The position numbers and the translations under genes are program-made. From contig NZ_SORI01000002.1 in the NCBI RefSeq assembly GCF_004366815.1, forward strand, positions 124,001 to 188,000: a DNA stretch of 64,000 nucleotides, read 5' to 3'. Shown piece by piece: positions 25,775 to 34,336 of this stretch. How positions within the stretch are numbered: position 1 is the first letter of the stretch; every line of letters begins with the position of its first letter. The notes below the pieces were generated by a model. That model had not been told where the DNA came from. It saw only the letters and a program-made list of their open reading frames with translations, and searched no databases. This DNA is from Aminivibrio pyruvatiphilus (lineage in GTDB: Bacteria; Synergistota; Synergistia; Synergistales; Aminobacteriaceae).

Positions 25775-27136
25775 ATGTTTACGTGGAAGCGGGTCCGGTA
25801 TGCGGTCATGTTCGGTTTTCTGGCGTTCATCACCTGGGTGGGGTACAGGCACCAGGTTCTTGGAGGGGGCCCGGCGGGGGTCCCGACGGTGGATGCCCTC
25901 TGTCCCCTGGGCGGGCTTGAGAGCATCTACAGCTACCTGAGCTCGGGAACCTGGCTGCGCAGGGTGGCTCCCAGCGCCCTGGTGCTCTTTGCCGCCGTGG
26001 TGGGCATAACGCTGCTCTTCGGCCGGGTGTTCTGCGGGTGGATCTGCCCCCTGGGGACCATCGGCGAGATCTCCGCAGGCCTGGCCCGGAAACTGGGAAT
26101 CAAAAGGAAAGAACTTCCCCCGTCTCTTGACGGCGCCCTGAAGATGCTGAAGTACGTCATTCTTGCCGTTATTCTGTATTATACCTGGAGCCTCGGGACC
26201 CTCGCCTGGCGGGACTACGACCCCTGGGCCGCCTGGATGCACCTGGCGGCCGGGTGGGATGAGATCGTCTCCACCCCCTGGGCCTTCGCCGTGCTCTTCG
26301 GCCTGGTCATCGGCGCCGGCCTCTTCATCGAGCGGTTCTGGTGCCGCTATCTCTGCCCCCTCGGCGCAGCCCTGGCCATCTTCCAGAAACTGAGCTTCAC
26401 GAAGGTGGTCCGGAACAGGGAAACCTGCATCACCTGCGGCAAGTGCGACCGATCCTGCCCCATGGGGCTCGCCCCGATGTCGGCCGAAAAGGTCACCGAT
26501 GCGGACTGCATCGCCTGCGGCCGATGCACCGAGAGCTGCCCCGTGGAGAAAACCCTGGTCTTTTCCTTCGGCGGCCGGAAGGTGCTTTCCGCCCTGGCGG
26601 TGGGCCTCATGGGAGTGCTGCTTTTCTTCGGCGCCTACGGCACGGCAAAGCTCACGGGATACTGGCAGACCTACGCCTCCACGTCAGTGGAAGCCCTGAA
26701 GGACCCTGTGGACGGAGTCTTCGGCTGGATGAGCATCGACCAGGTGGCACAGCAGGTAAAGCTCTCCCCTGGAAAGGTGCTGGAAATCGCGAAGCTTCCT
26801 CCCGACACCCCCCGGGACGTGTCCGTCAAGAAGATTGACGGCGTAAACGACGAAGTGCTGAAGGAGGACCTGAAGGCCTATTTCGCAGCGAACCCGGCGG
26901 CGGCTCCCGCACCCATGAAGGAGGTTCCGGCGAACCCCGACGAACTGAAGGGGAGTTTCACCCTCGATGAAGCGGCTGCAGGGTACGGCCTGGACGGCGC
27001 CGAGATTCTGAAGGAGGCGGGCTGGCCCGCCGATACCCCCCGGAACATCTCTCTCAAGGAGGCGGGAACGCCCCTTGGCCGGGAACCCTCGGACATCCGG
27101 ACGGCAGTGAAGGAACTGCTGAAGAGGAAACAGTAG
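25775..27136 (+). CDS. NapH/CcoG-like polyferredoxin membrane protein with duplicated C-terminal helical module
   Basis: 453 residues. Membrane part with several helices carries two juxtamembrane motifs, FCGWICPLG (about residue 90) and WCRYLCPLGA (about 190), typical of NapH/RnfB-related quinol-side proteins. Two classical 4Fe-4S motifs follow: CITCGKCDRSCPMG and CIACGRCTESCP. After one more membrane span (about 275-295) the cytoplasm- or periplasm-facing tail has two related modules of about 55 residues (MSIDQVAQQVKLSPGKVLEI and FTLDEAAAGYGLDGAEILKE, each followed by a PPDTP/PADTP turn). It probably passes electrons across the membrane to an unknown partner. Divergent from pirin; strong terminator after. 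Confidence 0.85.
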   Translation: MFTWKRVRYAVMFGFLAFITWVGYRHQVLGGGPAGVPTVDALCPLGGLESIYSYLSSGTWLRRVAPSALVLFAAVVGITLLFGRVFCGWICPLGTIGEISAGLARKLGIKRKELPPSLDGALKMLKYVILAVILYYTWSLGTLAWRDYDPWAAWMHLAAGWDEIVSTPWAFAVLFGLVIGAGLFIERFWCRYLCPLGAALAIFQKLSFTKVVRNRETCITCGKCDRSCPMGLAPMSAEKVTDADCIACGRCTESCPVEKTLVFSFGGRKVLSALAVGLMGVLLFFGAYGTAKLTGYWQTYASTSVEALKDPVDGVFGWMSIDQVAQQVKLSPGKVLEIAKLPPDTPRDVSVKKIDGVNDEVLKEDLKAYFAANPAAAPAPMKEVPANPDELKGSFTLDEAAAGYGLDGAEILKEAGWPADTPRNISLKEAGTPLGREPSDIRTAVKELLKRKQ

Positions 27137-27143
27137 AATGTTG

Positions 27144-27174
27144 AAGGGGGCTCCGGAAGGAGCCCCCTTTTCGT
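27144..27174 (+). terminator. Intrinsic terminator
   Basis: AAGGGGGCTCC / GGAGCCCCCTT stem followed by TTTT, directly after the polyferredoxin gene. Confidence 0.85.
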
Positions 27175-27180
27175 CCTGTG

Positions 27181-28020
27181 TCAGTATCCTCTTTTTTCCA
27201 GGTGGTCCAGCAGCGCTTCCGCCAGGGCCACCCTTGAAGCGGAGTAGCCGTGGTCGTCCTCCATCATGACGCCGCGGACGGAGGCTCTGCCGTCCTTACG
27301 GAGTGCGTCCAGCAGGGACGTGTGGTGTACGTCGGGGGGAGTGATGGCATCCCTCGAGGCGCCGACAAGGAGGAGGTTTCGTCCTGCAAAGGCAGGCACA
27401 GAATTGAGAAGATCGAAGTCCTCCCTCCGGTCCATTAACTCCTCCCACAGGGCATCGCCGCTGGTTCCGGCCAGGGGCGGAGCACACTCATCCAGGAGGC
27501 CCCGCAGCTTCTGCCCGAGCGACTTGTCGGCGGCGGCCCGTTTTCCGTCAAGCCCCACGTTCCAGCCTGAGAGGAAAAGAATGTCTTTCACGAAGGTGCA
27601 TTCCTCCGCCGCCTTGACTGCGGCGAAGCCCCCCATGCTGTGTCCTGCCGCGACGATGCGGTCGCCGTCCACGGCATAGGTCTCCCGCGCCTCCGGACTG
27701 CGGAGAAAGCGGAGGACGTTCCGGCTGTCCTCGATAACGTGGGAGAAGGAGAAGTCCCCCTGGCTCCCCCACGCTCCCCGGTAGGAGAATACTATCGTGT
27801 TGAATCCCGCCCTGCGGAAGATCTGGGCGAGATCACCGTTCTTTTCCGTACCCGGGAAACCGTGGAAAATCACCATGGTGGGATGGGGGCCTTTTCCGGC
27901 GGGGTGGTACATGACGCCGTACAGGTCACATCCCTCCGACCGGAGCGTCAGGGCTCTCCCTGAAGGGGGGAAGCAGCGGTCCGCCGCCGGGGGATCCGAA
28001 AAAATGCAGTTCCGGAACAT
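27181..28020 (-). CDS. Alpha/beta hydrolase
   Basis: 279-residue alpha/beta hydrolase of the dienelactone-hydrolase/BAAT-like type. The nucleophile elbow is GHSMGG, the oxyanion region HGFPGTEKN, and the late acid/histidine are in ASRDAITPPDVHH and EDDHGYS. The ATG at 28020 overlaps the end of xthA by 8 bp, so the two are probably translationally coupled. No signal peptide. Ester or peptide-bond substrates cannot be told apart from the sequence. Confidence 0.85.
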   Translation of the reverse strand: MFRNCIFSDPPAADRCFPPSGRALTLRSEGCDLYGVMYHPAGKGPHPTMVIFHGFPGTEKNGDLAQIFRRAGFNTIVFSYRGAWGSQGDFSFSHVIEDSRNVLRFLRSPEARETYAVDGDRIVAAGHSMGGFAAVKAAEECTFVKDILFLSGWNVGLDGKRAAADKSLGQKLRGLLDECAPPLAGTSGDALWEELMDRREDFDLLNSVPAFAGRNLLLVGASRDAITPPDVHHTSLLDALRKDGRASVRGVMMEDDHGYSASRVALAEALLDHLEKRGY

Positions 28021-28027
28021 GGCGGGC

Positions 28028-28813
28028 CTACAGGTCGAACACCGCCACAACGGGCGTGTGGTCCGAGGGTTTCTCCCAGCTTCTGGGCTCCCTGTCGATG
28101 TAACAGTCCACGGCGAGCTTTTCGAGGGCCGGCGTGACGAGGATGTGGTCGATTCTCCAGCCGATGTTTTTCTCCAGGGAATTCTTCACCCGGTAGTCGA
28201 AGAAGGAGAACTCTCCGGGGTCCGGCCTGTACCTGCGGAACAGGTCGGTGAAGCCCCAGGCCTTGACGTCCTCGAAATGCTCCTGGATGTCCGGGGCGAA
28301 GCAGGGATGGTCCCGCTTCTTCTCGGGGCTGGTCACGTCGATATCCGTGGGGGCCACGTTCATGTCCCCTACCCAGACGATCTTCTCGGACACGAGGTAC
28401 TCCCTATCGAAAAGGGCCTTCATGCGGTCGAGGAAACGGTGCTTGTACCGGTAATCCGGGTGGTCGATAGCCTTTCCCTGGGGGATGTAGGTGTTCACCA
28501 TGCAGAAGTCCCCGATCCGGGCCCGCAGAAGGCGGGTTTCCCCCTCGGGTTCCTCGCCGTCGCCGAAACCGACGACAAAGCCGTCAAGGGGGGCCTTCGT
28601 GAGGATAGCCACGCCGTTGTAGGATTTTTCCCCCCTGAACAGGCAGCGGAACCCCATAGCCTTGAAGTCGGCCTCGGGGAAGTCGTCGTTCACCACCTTG
28701 GTCTCCTGGAGGCACAGGGCATCCACGGGATGATCCGAAAGCCACTTCTGCAGAATGGGCATCCGGCTGCGGACAGAGTTTACATTGAACGTTGCAATGG
28801 TGAAGCGAGCCAT
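28028..28813 (-). CDS. xthA: Exodeoxyribonuclease III / AP endonuclease
   Basis: 261-residue Mg-dependent exonuclease III family protein for abasic-site repair. Motifs: FNVNSVRSR, catalytic-metal Glu37 in LQETKV, GDMNVAPTDID, and the terminal SDHTPVVAVF with the catalytic Asp-His pair; WRIDHILV precedes it. It follows the dehydrogenase gene by 13 bp and overlaps the hydrolase gene downstream. Confidence 0.95.
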   Translation of the reverse strand: MARFTIATFNVNSVRSRMPILQKWLSDHPVDALCLQETKVVNDDFPEADFKAMGFRCLFRGEKSYNGVAILTKAPLDGFVVGFGDGEEPEGETRLLRARIGDFCMVNTYIPQGKAIDHPDYRYKHRFLDRMKALFDREYLVSEKIVWVGDMNVAPTDIDVTSPEKKRDHPCFAPDIQEHFEDVKAWGFTDLFRRYRPDPGEFSFFDYRVKNSLEKNIGWRIDHILVTPALEKLAVDCYIDREPRSWEKPSDHTPVVAVFDL

Positions 28814-28826
28814 GGCAGTCTCCCTC

Positions 28827-29816
28827 TCATTCCATATAGTCTTCGCGGCGGATCAGTCCGCCGAATTTCTCCCCTTTGAAAAAAGCGGCTGCATTCGCGG
28901 CAGCTGCGCGGGCTGCCATTTCCATGTCCCTCTCGCACCGGTTCGAGTTGTGGGGGGAACCGGCCACATTGGGAAGCTCGAGGAACGGGAAGTCAAGGGC
29001 AAAATCGCCTCCTCCCCAGGTGGGTTCCTTCCACCATACATCCAGTCCGACCTGGAAATCGGGGTTTTCCTTCAGGTGAAGGTAGAGATCCTCCTCCGCC
29101 ACCAGGGGAGCCCGGGCCACGTTGAGCAGAATGGCGTTCTTTTTCATGAGAGAGAGCTCCTTCTTCCCGATGACGCCCCGAGTGTGCCTGTTGAGCGGCA
29201 GGGAGATAAGAAGCACGTCCGTATCAGGGAGGACCGTTTCAAGGTCCTTCAGGGTTCCCATGAAGTCCACGTCCCCATCGGTCTTTCCGCTGGTGTTCAG
29301 TGCCCGGATCTTCATGCCGAATCCCCGGGCAAGGTCGGCGGTCATGCGGCCGATGCCGCCGTAGCCCGCCACGGTGAGTATTTTTCCCCGAAGGCTCATG
29401 GGAGAATAGCCGTGACGGTTGAAAACCCCCTTCATGAGGTCGTTATGAAGGGGAATGATCCTTCGCGTCAGCGCAAGCAGAAGGGCCATGGTGTGCTCGG
29501 CGATCTGGGGGGCCCATCCCCCGGCGTTGCAGGCGAGAACCGGTTTTTGGGGCATTTTGTCGAAGGGAAGGTAGTCGAGGCCCGTGGAAATGGCCTGGAA
29601 GAGTTCCAGGTTTTTCAGAAGAGGGTATTCCTCCTCCCGGACTTCCCTGTTGAAGAAGAAGGACAGAAGCCCGTGTGCGGAGGAAAGCATGTCCGCTCTT
29701 TTTTCCGGAACCGCATCGTCCAGGTAGAATATGTCGGCGTACCCGGCAACCCCCTCCTCCACGGCAGTCCGTACGGACGCGGGAGCGGAACAGGTTACCA
29801 CGAGTGTTTTTTTCAT
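28827..29816 (-). CDS. D-isomer-specific 2-hydroxyacid dehydrogenase
   Basis: 329-residue NAD(P)-dependent dehydrogenase of the D-2-hydroxyacid family. The cofactor loop is VAGYGGIGRMTADLARGFG; the catalytic Arg is in NVARAPLVAEEDL, the Glu in VWWKEPTW and the His in AGSPHNSNR. Substrate class is unclear (phosphoglycerate, glyoxylate or a branched keto acid are possible). The ATG at 29816 has AAAGGAG at good distance; the longer frame is a shadow. It heads an operon with xthA and the hydrolase and is divergent from the histidine phosphatase gene. Confidence 0.88.
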   Translation of the reverse strand: MKKTLVVTCSAPASVRTAVEEGVAGYADIFYLDDAVPEKRADMLSSAHGLLSFFFNREVREEEYPLLKNLELFQAISTGLDYLPFDKMPQKPVLACNAGGWAPQIAEHTMALLLALTRRIIPLHNDLMKGVFNRHGYSPMSLRGKILTVAGYGGIGRMTADLARGFGMKIRALNTSGKTDGDVDFMGTLKDLETVLPDTDVLLISLPLNRHTRGVIGKKELSLMKKNAILLNVARAPLVAEEDLYLHLKENPDFQVGLDVWWKEPTWGGGDFALDFPFLELPNVAGSPHNSNRCERDMEMAARAAAANAAAFFKGEKFGGLIRREDYME

Positions 29817-29916
29817 GTCGGCAGTTCTCCTTTCACTGGTATTTCCCTGTATTGTATTGTACCCTATGAAACGTTCCGGACAAACAGGGAATACTTTCCC
29901 GGGAAGGAGGAGCATC

Positions 29917-30537
29917 ATGGAATCGACCATCTACCTGGTCCGTCACGGGCGTCCTGCCCTGCCGGACTATGAAATGCGCTTTCTTGGAAGGACGGACCTG
30001 CCCCTCTCTCCTGAAGGTAAAGAGCAGGCCCTGGCCCTGAAACGGGTCTTCGAAGAGATCCGTATCGACAGGGTCTTCCACAGCGGTTTGAAGCGGGCCG
30101 CTGAGACGGCCTATATTATCGCCGGAAAGAGGGACATTCCCTTCGCCGTCGTACCCGAATTTCAGGAGATCGCCTTCGGCGAGTGGGAAGTCCGGTCCAT
30201 GAAAGAGATCATGGAGTCCGACCCCGAAGCCTTCGAGGCCCGGGGGCGGGATTTCGCCCGTTTCCGCCCGCCGGGGGGAGAAAATTTCCTTGACGTCCAA
30301 AAGCGGGTCTGGCCCGCCTTCACCGGCCTTTTGGACCGGTGGGAGGGCAATCTTCTCGTCACAGCCCATGCCGGCGTCTTCAAGACGGTCATCTTCACCC
30401 TGCTGGACATCCCCTGGCAGAAGCTCTTTTCGCTGCGACAGGACTACTGCGGGGTGCACGTCCTCACCCGGTTCGACGGCCACCTGACGGTGAGGCAGCT
30501 GAACTGGATGCCCCGAATGGAAGGAACAGCCACATAA
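29917..30537 (+). CDS. Histidine phosphatase (phosphoglycerate-mutase-like; possible CobC)
   Basis: 206-residue histidine phosphatase. The phosphohistidine motif is LVRHGRP with His10, followed by GRTDLPLSPEGKEQA, the FHSGLKRAAETA block, the acid in FQEIAFGEWEV and the second histidine in TAHAGVFK. Its layout matches alpha-ribazole-5'-phosphate phosphatases, and no other CobC is seen although the late cobalamin genes lie 4 kb away; this assignment is only suggestive because it is not in that operon. The ATG at 29917 has AAGGAGG. Confidence 0.85.
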   Translation: MESTIYLVRHGRPALPDYEMRFLGRTDLPLSPEGKEQALALKRVFEEIRIDRVFHSGLKRAAETAYIIAGKRDIPFAVVPEFQEIAFGEWEVRSMKEIMESDPEAFEARGRDFARFRPPGGENFLDVQKRVWPAFTGLLDRWEGNLLVTAHAGVFKTVIFTLLDIPWQKLFSLRQDYCGVHVLTRFDGHLTVRQLNWMPRMEGTAT

Positions 30538-30559
30538 GAGCGAAGGATTCACACCAAAA

Positions 30560-30591
30560 GGATCTCATCCCTCCCAAAAGGCATGAGATCC
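30560..30591 (-). terminator. Terminator of the phospholipase-like operon
   Basis: GGATCTCAT / ATGAGATCC, 9-bp perfect stem, followed on the minus strand by a short TTTT run. It lies 16 bp beyond the stop of the 55-residue gene. Confidence 0.6.
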
Positions 30592-30606
30592 TGCAAGAAC
30601 AGGTTC

Positions 30607-30774
30607 TCAATATCCCCGAACATTGCCGTCGGAGTGGTTCCCGCCAGCGAACCACTCAAGGGCAAAGGGCAGGTACAGCCGGTCCAGTATCACCTCCGGC
30701 CAAGGCAGTCCTCCGGTGAAAGCTTCACGCCCATTGAGCAGGAACAGAAGAATCAAAACGATACTTTTTCTCAT
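30607..30774 (-). CDS. Small putative secreted protein (55 aa)
   Basis: ATG with a GGGAGGGGGAG site, then MRKSIVLILLFLLNGREAFT, a signal-peptide-like start, and a 35-residue remainder rich in aromatic and proline residues (GLPWPEVILDRLYLPFALEW). It starts 18 bp after the stop of the phospholipase-like gene and ends before a terminator, so it belongs to that transcript. It may be an immunity or chaperone-like partner, or the 5' remnant of a longer gene; no family is recognised. Confidence 0.5.
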   Translation of the reverse strand: MRKSIVLILLFLLNGREAFTGGLPWPEVILDRLYLPFALEWFAGGNHSDGNVRGY

Positions 30775-30792
30775 CTTCTCCCCCCTCCCTGT

Positions 30793-32475
30793 TTACCTCA
30801 CCAGTTCATTTCCGAAAAACGGGAGACTGTATGTTTTTCCGTCTCTCTCAAGGACTATCGATCCTTTCACCTGCTCTCCCGAGAGACTGGCGCTCCACCT
30901 TCCGGCTGCGCTGCCGCCGCCCGTCCAGAAAACATTTTCCTGTGTTCCCCTGCAGGTTCCCGAGAGACGGGTGCTATCGGATGATCCTTCAAGGAAAAGT
31001 TCCATGCCCAAGGGCTTCATTCCTCCGGGCAGTGCAGGAATATACCTGAGGCTTGCGATTCCCCGGACATTTCCGTCAAACGGAGAAATAGAGAGAGACA
31101 GCTCATTGATCCTGGTTCCTTCAGGATAATTCGCCATGGAGAAATTCATCCTCCCTGCGAAGGTTCTTTCCTGTTCCCTTTCCTGTGTGACACCTCCGGT
31201 CGTGAAGGAAAGGTTCACATAGCCCAAATCGGGAGTCTGCCGGAAGATACCCGCAACCTCAGCAATGCACTGAAGTGAATCCCCTGTACGAAAATCCCAG
31301 AAGAATTCCCCTGCTCCCTGGGGCGGTACAGGACGGGGGAGCGTAACCGTCTCTCTCACAAGCCATCGTCCGTCTTTTCTGAACAACAGCCGCGCCTCGG
31401 CACCCGCAAATTCTTCCCGGGGATTTGTATTTCGGACCGTGCAGAAAACCCTGTATCCTCCTCCGGCAATCGCTTCCTCCCGCCAGGATGCCCTGAGGGA
31501 TGTCATGGAAGCCCTGTAAAGGGTATACACGGCCCGGACGGCATTCTGTATCCCCTGGTCAGGATTGGCCAGAATGGCGTGTATATTCTGCCGGGTTTGT
31601 CCCGCGCAGGCCGCTGTGTATTCTGCCGCAGCGGCGGCCTGCGCCCTCCAGAAAAGGGTCCCCAATTCGGATTTCCGGTTTTTCCACAAGGGGTCGTACC
31701 CCTGGGGAGGCAGGCCTTTTTGCGCTATATGGCGAAACCGAAACCATTCCCATGCCTGGTATTCCCAGAATCCGTGGCTGCCCGTCGCGATGCCGGGAGC
31801 GGTCGCCCCGCCCCACCCATTGAAATACCACGGGTCGAACCAGTCCACTCCGTCTTCGTTTTCTGGGGGGTATTCTTTGAAAAGCATCTCCAGGGCTAAA
31901 GAAAAGTCCCCTCCTTCTCCCCATCCCGCCGGCGGGGGACTCTTCATCGAATACAGTTCCGCTGGTCCCGCCTCCCGTTCACCGACCGGCGTTCCCCCCA
32001 TGAAGGACTGCCATGCATCTTCTTCCGGCATCCCTGCCACATGATAGGGGACGAACATATCGGCGAGGAAATGAGCCGCCCAGGCAGCTTCCCTGGCCTG
32101 GGGCTCACCCCTCACCCTTTTGTGCATCATCACGTTGAAAAAATCCGCAACTTTCTTGGGGGCAAGCCCTTTGCCCGTCCGCGGGTTGAAATAATGCCAC
32201 GAATAGGGTGATGCTCCGTCCACGTCAGGCCCGGGACCCGATTTCCCAAGGGCTGTCACGATGACATAATCATGGTTCAGGAGTTCTGCCGCCGAAGGAA
32301 ACTTCTGCACAAAAGCAGGATCGGAAGCGGCCAGTTTCATCGCTTCACTGAGAATGTACTGGTGCGTTTCAGCCACTCCCTGAATCGCTCCCCATGGTTC
32401 TCCTTTTCCCGGGAAAAGAAGAATACCGGCAAAAACCAGAAAAACAGCCTTTCTTCTGAACGGTAATACTCTCAC
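30793..32475 (-). CDS. Secreted zinc-dependent phospholipase C-like protein
   Basis: About 560 residues. After a signal sequence (residues 1-27) the protein continues WGAIQGVAETH, reproducing the Trp1/His11 spacing of mature clostridial alpha-toxin-type phospholipases. Further zinc-ligand segments follow in family order: PYSWHYFNP, AAHFLADMFVPYHVAGM and GSHGFWEYQAWE. Residues about 340-560 form a separate beta-rich part without a recognised lipid-binding domain. The GTG start at 32475 has AAGGAGG 12 nt upstream, and a near-consensus promoter lies at 32575-32603. It is probably exported and phosphodiester-cleaving; inactive variants cannot be excluded by eye. Confidence 0.7.
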   Translation of the reverse strand: MRVLPFRRKAVFLVFAGILLFPGKGEPWGAIQGVAETHQYILSEAMKLAASDPAFVQKFPSAAELLNHDYVIVTALGKSGPGPDVDGASPYSWHYFNPRTGKGLAPKKVADFFNVMMHKRVRGEPQAREAAWAAHFLADMFVPYHVAGMPEEDAWQSFMGGTPVGEREAGPAELYSMKSPPPAGWGEGGDFSLALEMLFKEYPPENEDGVDWFDPWYFNGWGGATAPGIATGSHGFWEYQAWEWFRFRHIAQKGLPPQGYDPLWKNRKSELGTLFWRAQAAAAAEYTAACAGQTRQNIHAILANPDQGIQNAVRAVYTLYRASMTSLRASWREEAIAGGGYRVFCTVRNTNPREEFAGAEARLLFRKDGRWLVRETVTLPRPVPPQGAGEFFWDFRTGDSLQCIAEVAGIFRQTPDLGYVNLSFTTGGVTQEREQERTFAGRMNFSMANYPEGTRINELSLSISPFDGNVRGIASLRYIPALPGGMKPLGMELFLEGSSDSTRLSGTCRGTQENVFWTGGGSAAGRWSASLSGEQVKGSIVLERDGKTYSLPFFGNELVR

Positions 32476-32574
32476 TTCGTTAAAGCGCCTCCTTCCCCGG
32501 GGGAGGGGAATTCCCCCCCGGCCTGCAGCTAACAAACCCGCATCCCCAAAATATTCATATTTATCATACATTTC

Positions 32575-32603
32575 AGTATAAAAAAACGTGTTATGGGAGT
32601 CAA
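32575..32603 (-). promoter_or_regulatory. Near-consensus sigma-70 promoter of the phospholipase-like gene
   Basis: On the minus strand TTGACT (32603-32598), a 17-bp spacer and TATACT (32580-32575). The start site would give a leader of about 95 nt before the GTG at 32475. Confidence 0.8.
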
Positions 32604-32633
32604 TCACCCCGGAACCGCCTGGAACCGCCGCAC

Positions 32634-32663
32634 AAAAAGGGAGGGCCCCGAAAGGCCCTCCCC
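32634..32663 (-). terminator. Terminator of the CARDB-protein gene
   Basis: GGGGAGGGCC / GGCCCTCCCC stem with a CCGAAA-type loop followed on the minus strand by TTTTT; it lies 24 bp after the stop of the leftward CARDB gene. Confidence 0.8.
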
Positions 32664-32686
32664 AAGCCGGATTCTCGAGCCGGAGG

Positions 32687-33982
32687 CTACTTCCTCATGT
32701 AGGTGAAGCTCGGGTCGGGCCGCCCCACGAAGCATGACCGGGTGAAACCGTACTTCTTAATGATGGCGAGGGCCTGGCGGGCCTCGTCTTCCTTGTTCCC
32801 GAAACTGAACATCCAGTGATTGCCGTCCACGATCTTCCAGTCGTTGTTGATCTTCTTCACCTCGGCGGTATTGGGGTTGAAAGAAACGCAGTCCTCCCCT
32901 GCCAGGGCTCCGGCGGGCGCCGTCCCCGACCTGAGGAGATACTGGAAGGACGGACCCGGCCGCCCCACGAAGCACGACTGGTTCATGCCGTAGTGCTTGA
33001 TCACCCGCAGAGCCTGCTCGGCCTCGGTCTTTTTGGTCCCGAAGCTGAACATCCAGTGGCTGCCATCGACGATCTTCCAGTCGTTGCTCACGAATTTGAC
33101 CTGGGCGGTGGCGGGATTGAAGGAAATGCAGTCTTCCTTCAGCGGCTGGGCCGTTCCGGGAACGGAAGCGGTTCCGCAGAGGCTCCTGGGGTCGACGTTG
33201 ATCACACCGGACATGTTGTTGTCCTCCCGAAGCTCGTCCACGAGCTTCAGAGGGTCGGCAATGGCCCGGAAGGGATGGGGCGCGGCACCGGTGATGTGCC
33301 CGGGATCATCCCTGAGGTAGTAGACCGGTATCACCACTGTCTGCTGTCCTCCCGGGGGAATGGCGTTCAGGGGCACGCCGTTTCCCCACCCGTTGCCGTG
33401 CTGGTCCATGGCCTGCACCAGGGCCTTGCCCGGAATGGCCGGCGACGCAGCGGTGCCGATGTTGGCCACCGTCACCTGGAAGGTGAAAATGACGTGGTTC
33501 GGCTCGCATTTTCCCCATTCCTTCAGCCCGAAGGAACGGATGACCAGGTCCGGTTTTTTGGGAGGTTCCGCCTGGCAGGTGACGCTGAAGTTCGCCCTGT
33601 TGGACTCCGCCTCCTGGGGATAGAGGACCTTGATGGACTGCCATCCTGAGTAGGTGGGCAGGGACGGTCCCCCCAGGGTCCAGGTGGTGCTCACGTTTTT
33701 CGAGCCGTCCCCGTCGAAGACGATGGTGGAAATGGGCGACAGGGCGCCGTCGCTCCGGAGGAACCTGTACTGGACTCTCAGCGGAGGACGGGTGTTGTTC
33801 CTCACTATTATCACCCCGTCAAACTGTATCTTTGCGGGGCATTTTCCGGAAAAACTCTCCGGGATCGCCCGGAGCCGTGCCGTGATCACCGGCTGGGCAA
33901 ACGCTGCCTCCAGGCCGGACAAAAAGATCAGAACTCCCGCAAGAAGCACCGCCGCCGCAAGGGCCGTTCTGTTTCTCCTCAT
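32687..33982 (-). CDS. Secreted CARDB-domain protein with duplicated C-terminal 'CFVGRP' module
   Basis: About 431 residues with a signal peptide ending near AAFAQ. Residues about 25-140 look like a beta sandwich; 150-260 resemble a CARDB domain (PDLVIRSFGLKEWGKCEPNH, VTVANIGTAASPAIPGKALV). The last 150 residues hold two copies of a 70-residue module, each with EDC-x-SFNP, NDWKIVDG-x-HWMFSFG and SCFVGRPxPSF, two cysteines per copy. This module occurs in assorted secreted bacterial proteins; its function is unknown. ATG at 33982 is used; GTG 33991 is an alternative. A promoter lies at 34181-34208. Confidence 0.75.
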   Translation of the reverse strand: MRRNRTALAAAVLLAGVLIFLSGLEAAFAQPVITARLRAIPESFSGKCPAKIQFDGVIIVRNNTRPPLRVQYRFLRSDGALSPISTIVFDGDGSKNVSTTWTLGGPSLPTYSGWQSIKVLYPQEAESNRANFSVTCQAEPPKKPDLVIRSFGLKEWGKCEPNHVIFTFQVTVANIGTAASPAIPGKALVQAMDQHGNGWGNGVPLNAIPPGGQQTVVIPVYYLRDDPGHITGAAPHPFRAIADPLKLVDELREDNNMSGVINVDPRSLCGTASVPGTAQPLKEDCISFNPATAQVKFVSNDWKIVDGSHWMFSFGTKKTEAEQALRVIKHYGMNQSCFVGRPGPSFQYLLRSGTAPAGALAGEDCVSFNPNTAEVKKINNDWKIVDGNHWMFSFGNKEDEARQALAIIKKYGFTRSCFVGRPDPSFTYMRK

Positions 33983-34336
33983 CGATCTCACAGCCTTTCT
34001 TCCTCCCGCCGGAGCACCCCTAACCCGCCCCGGCACAATGGGCCCCTCTCCACTCTCCCACTGCCTCCCCGGTTGAAGAAGTTCTCCTGCTCCTCTTCAT
34101 CACCTTCTTTGCACGTACTTTGGTCCTCAGGGGAACGGTGAACGGCGAAGAAATCGAAAAGAAAGAACTATGATTCTATTATTTTAATATTTTTTGCAGA
34201 TTTTACAATCCTGAAGACTCCATGTCTTCCGGGCCTATGGGACCATCTTTCCTGTACCAGGACGCTCTTCGGGGTACCACAAGGAAAACCGCAGTGACCG
34301 ACTTTCCCTGCGGCACTGCCGGGAGGGAAGGGGAAG
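33983..34336. other. Intergenic region without a gene
   Basis: 354 bp between the CARDB gene and the end of cobS. It contains the AT-rich promoter stretch described at 34181-34208. No ORF with coding character, RNA gene or convincing terminator for cobS was seen; a weak CCGCA/TGCGG pairing is present near 34300. Confidence 0.5.
34181..34208 (-). promoter_or_regulatory. Candidate promoter of the CARDB gene
   Basis: On the minus strand TTGTAA (34208-34203), 16-bp AT-rich spacer and TAAAAT (34186-34181). It is about 200 bp from the start codon, so a long leader is implied. Confidence 0.45.

Noticed and set aside
30607-30774. Second UGA-readthrough (selenoprotein) candidate after the 55-residue secreted gene
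   Set aside because: The frame after its TGA runs only 15 codons before another TGA and lies within the terminator hairpin.
34209-34336. Additional cobalamin gene downstream of cobS
   Set aside because: The open frames there have no start or motif and look like shadows or non-coding DNA.
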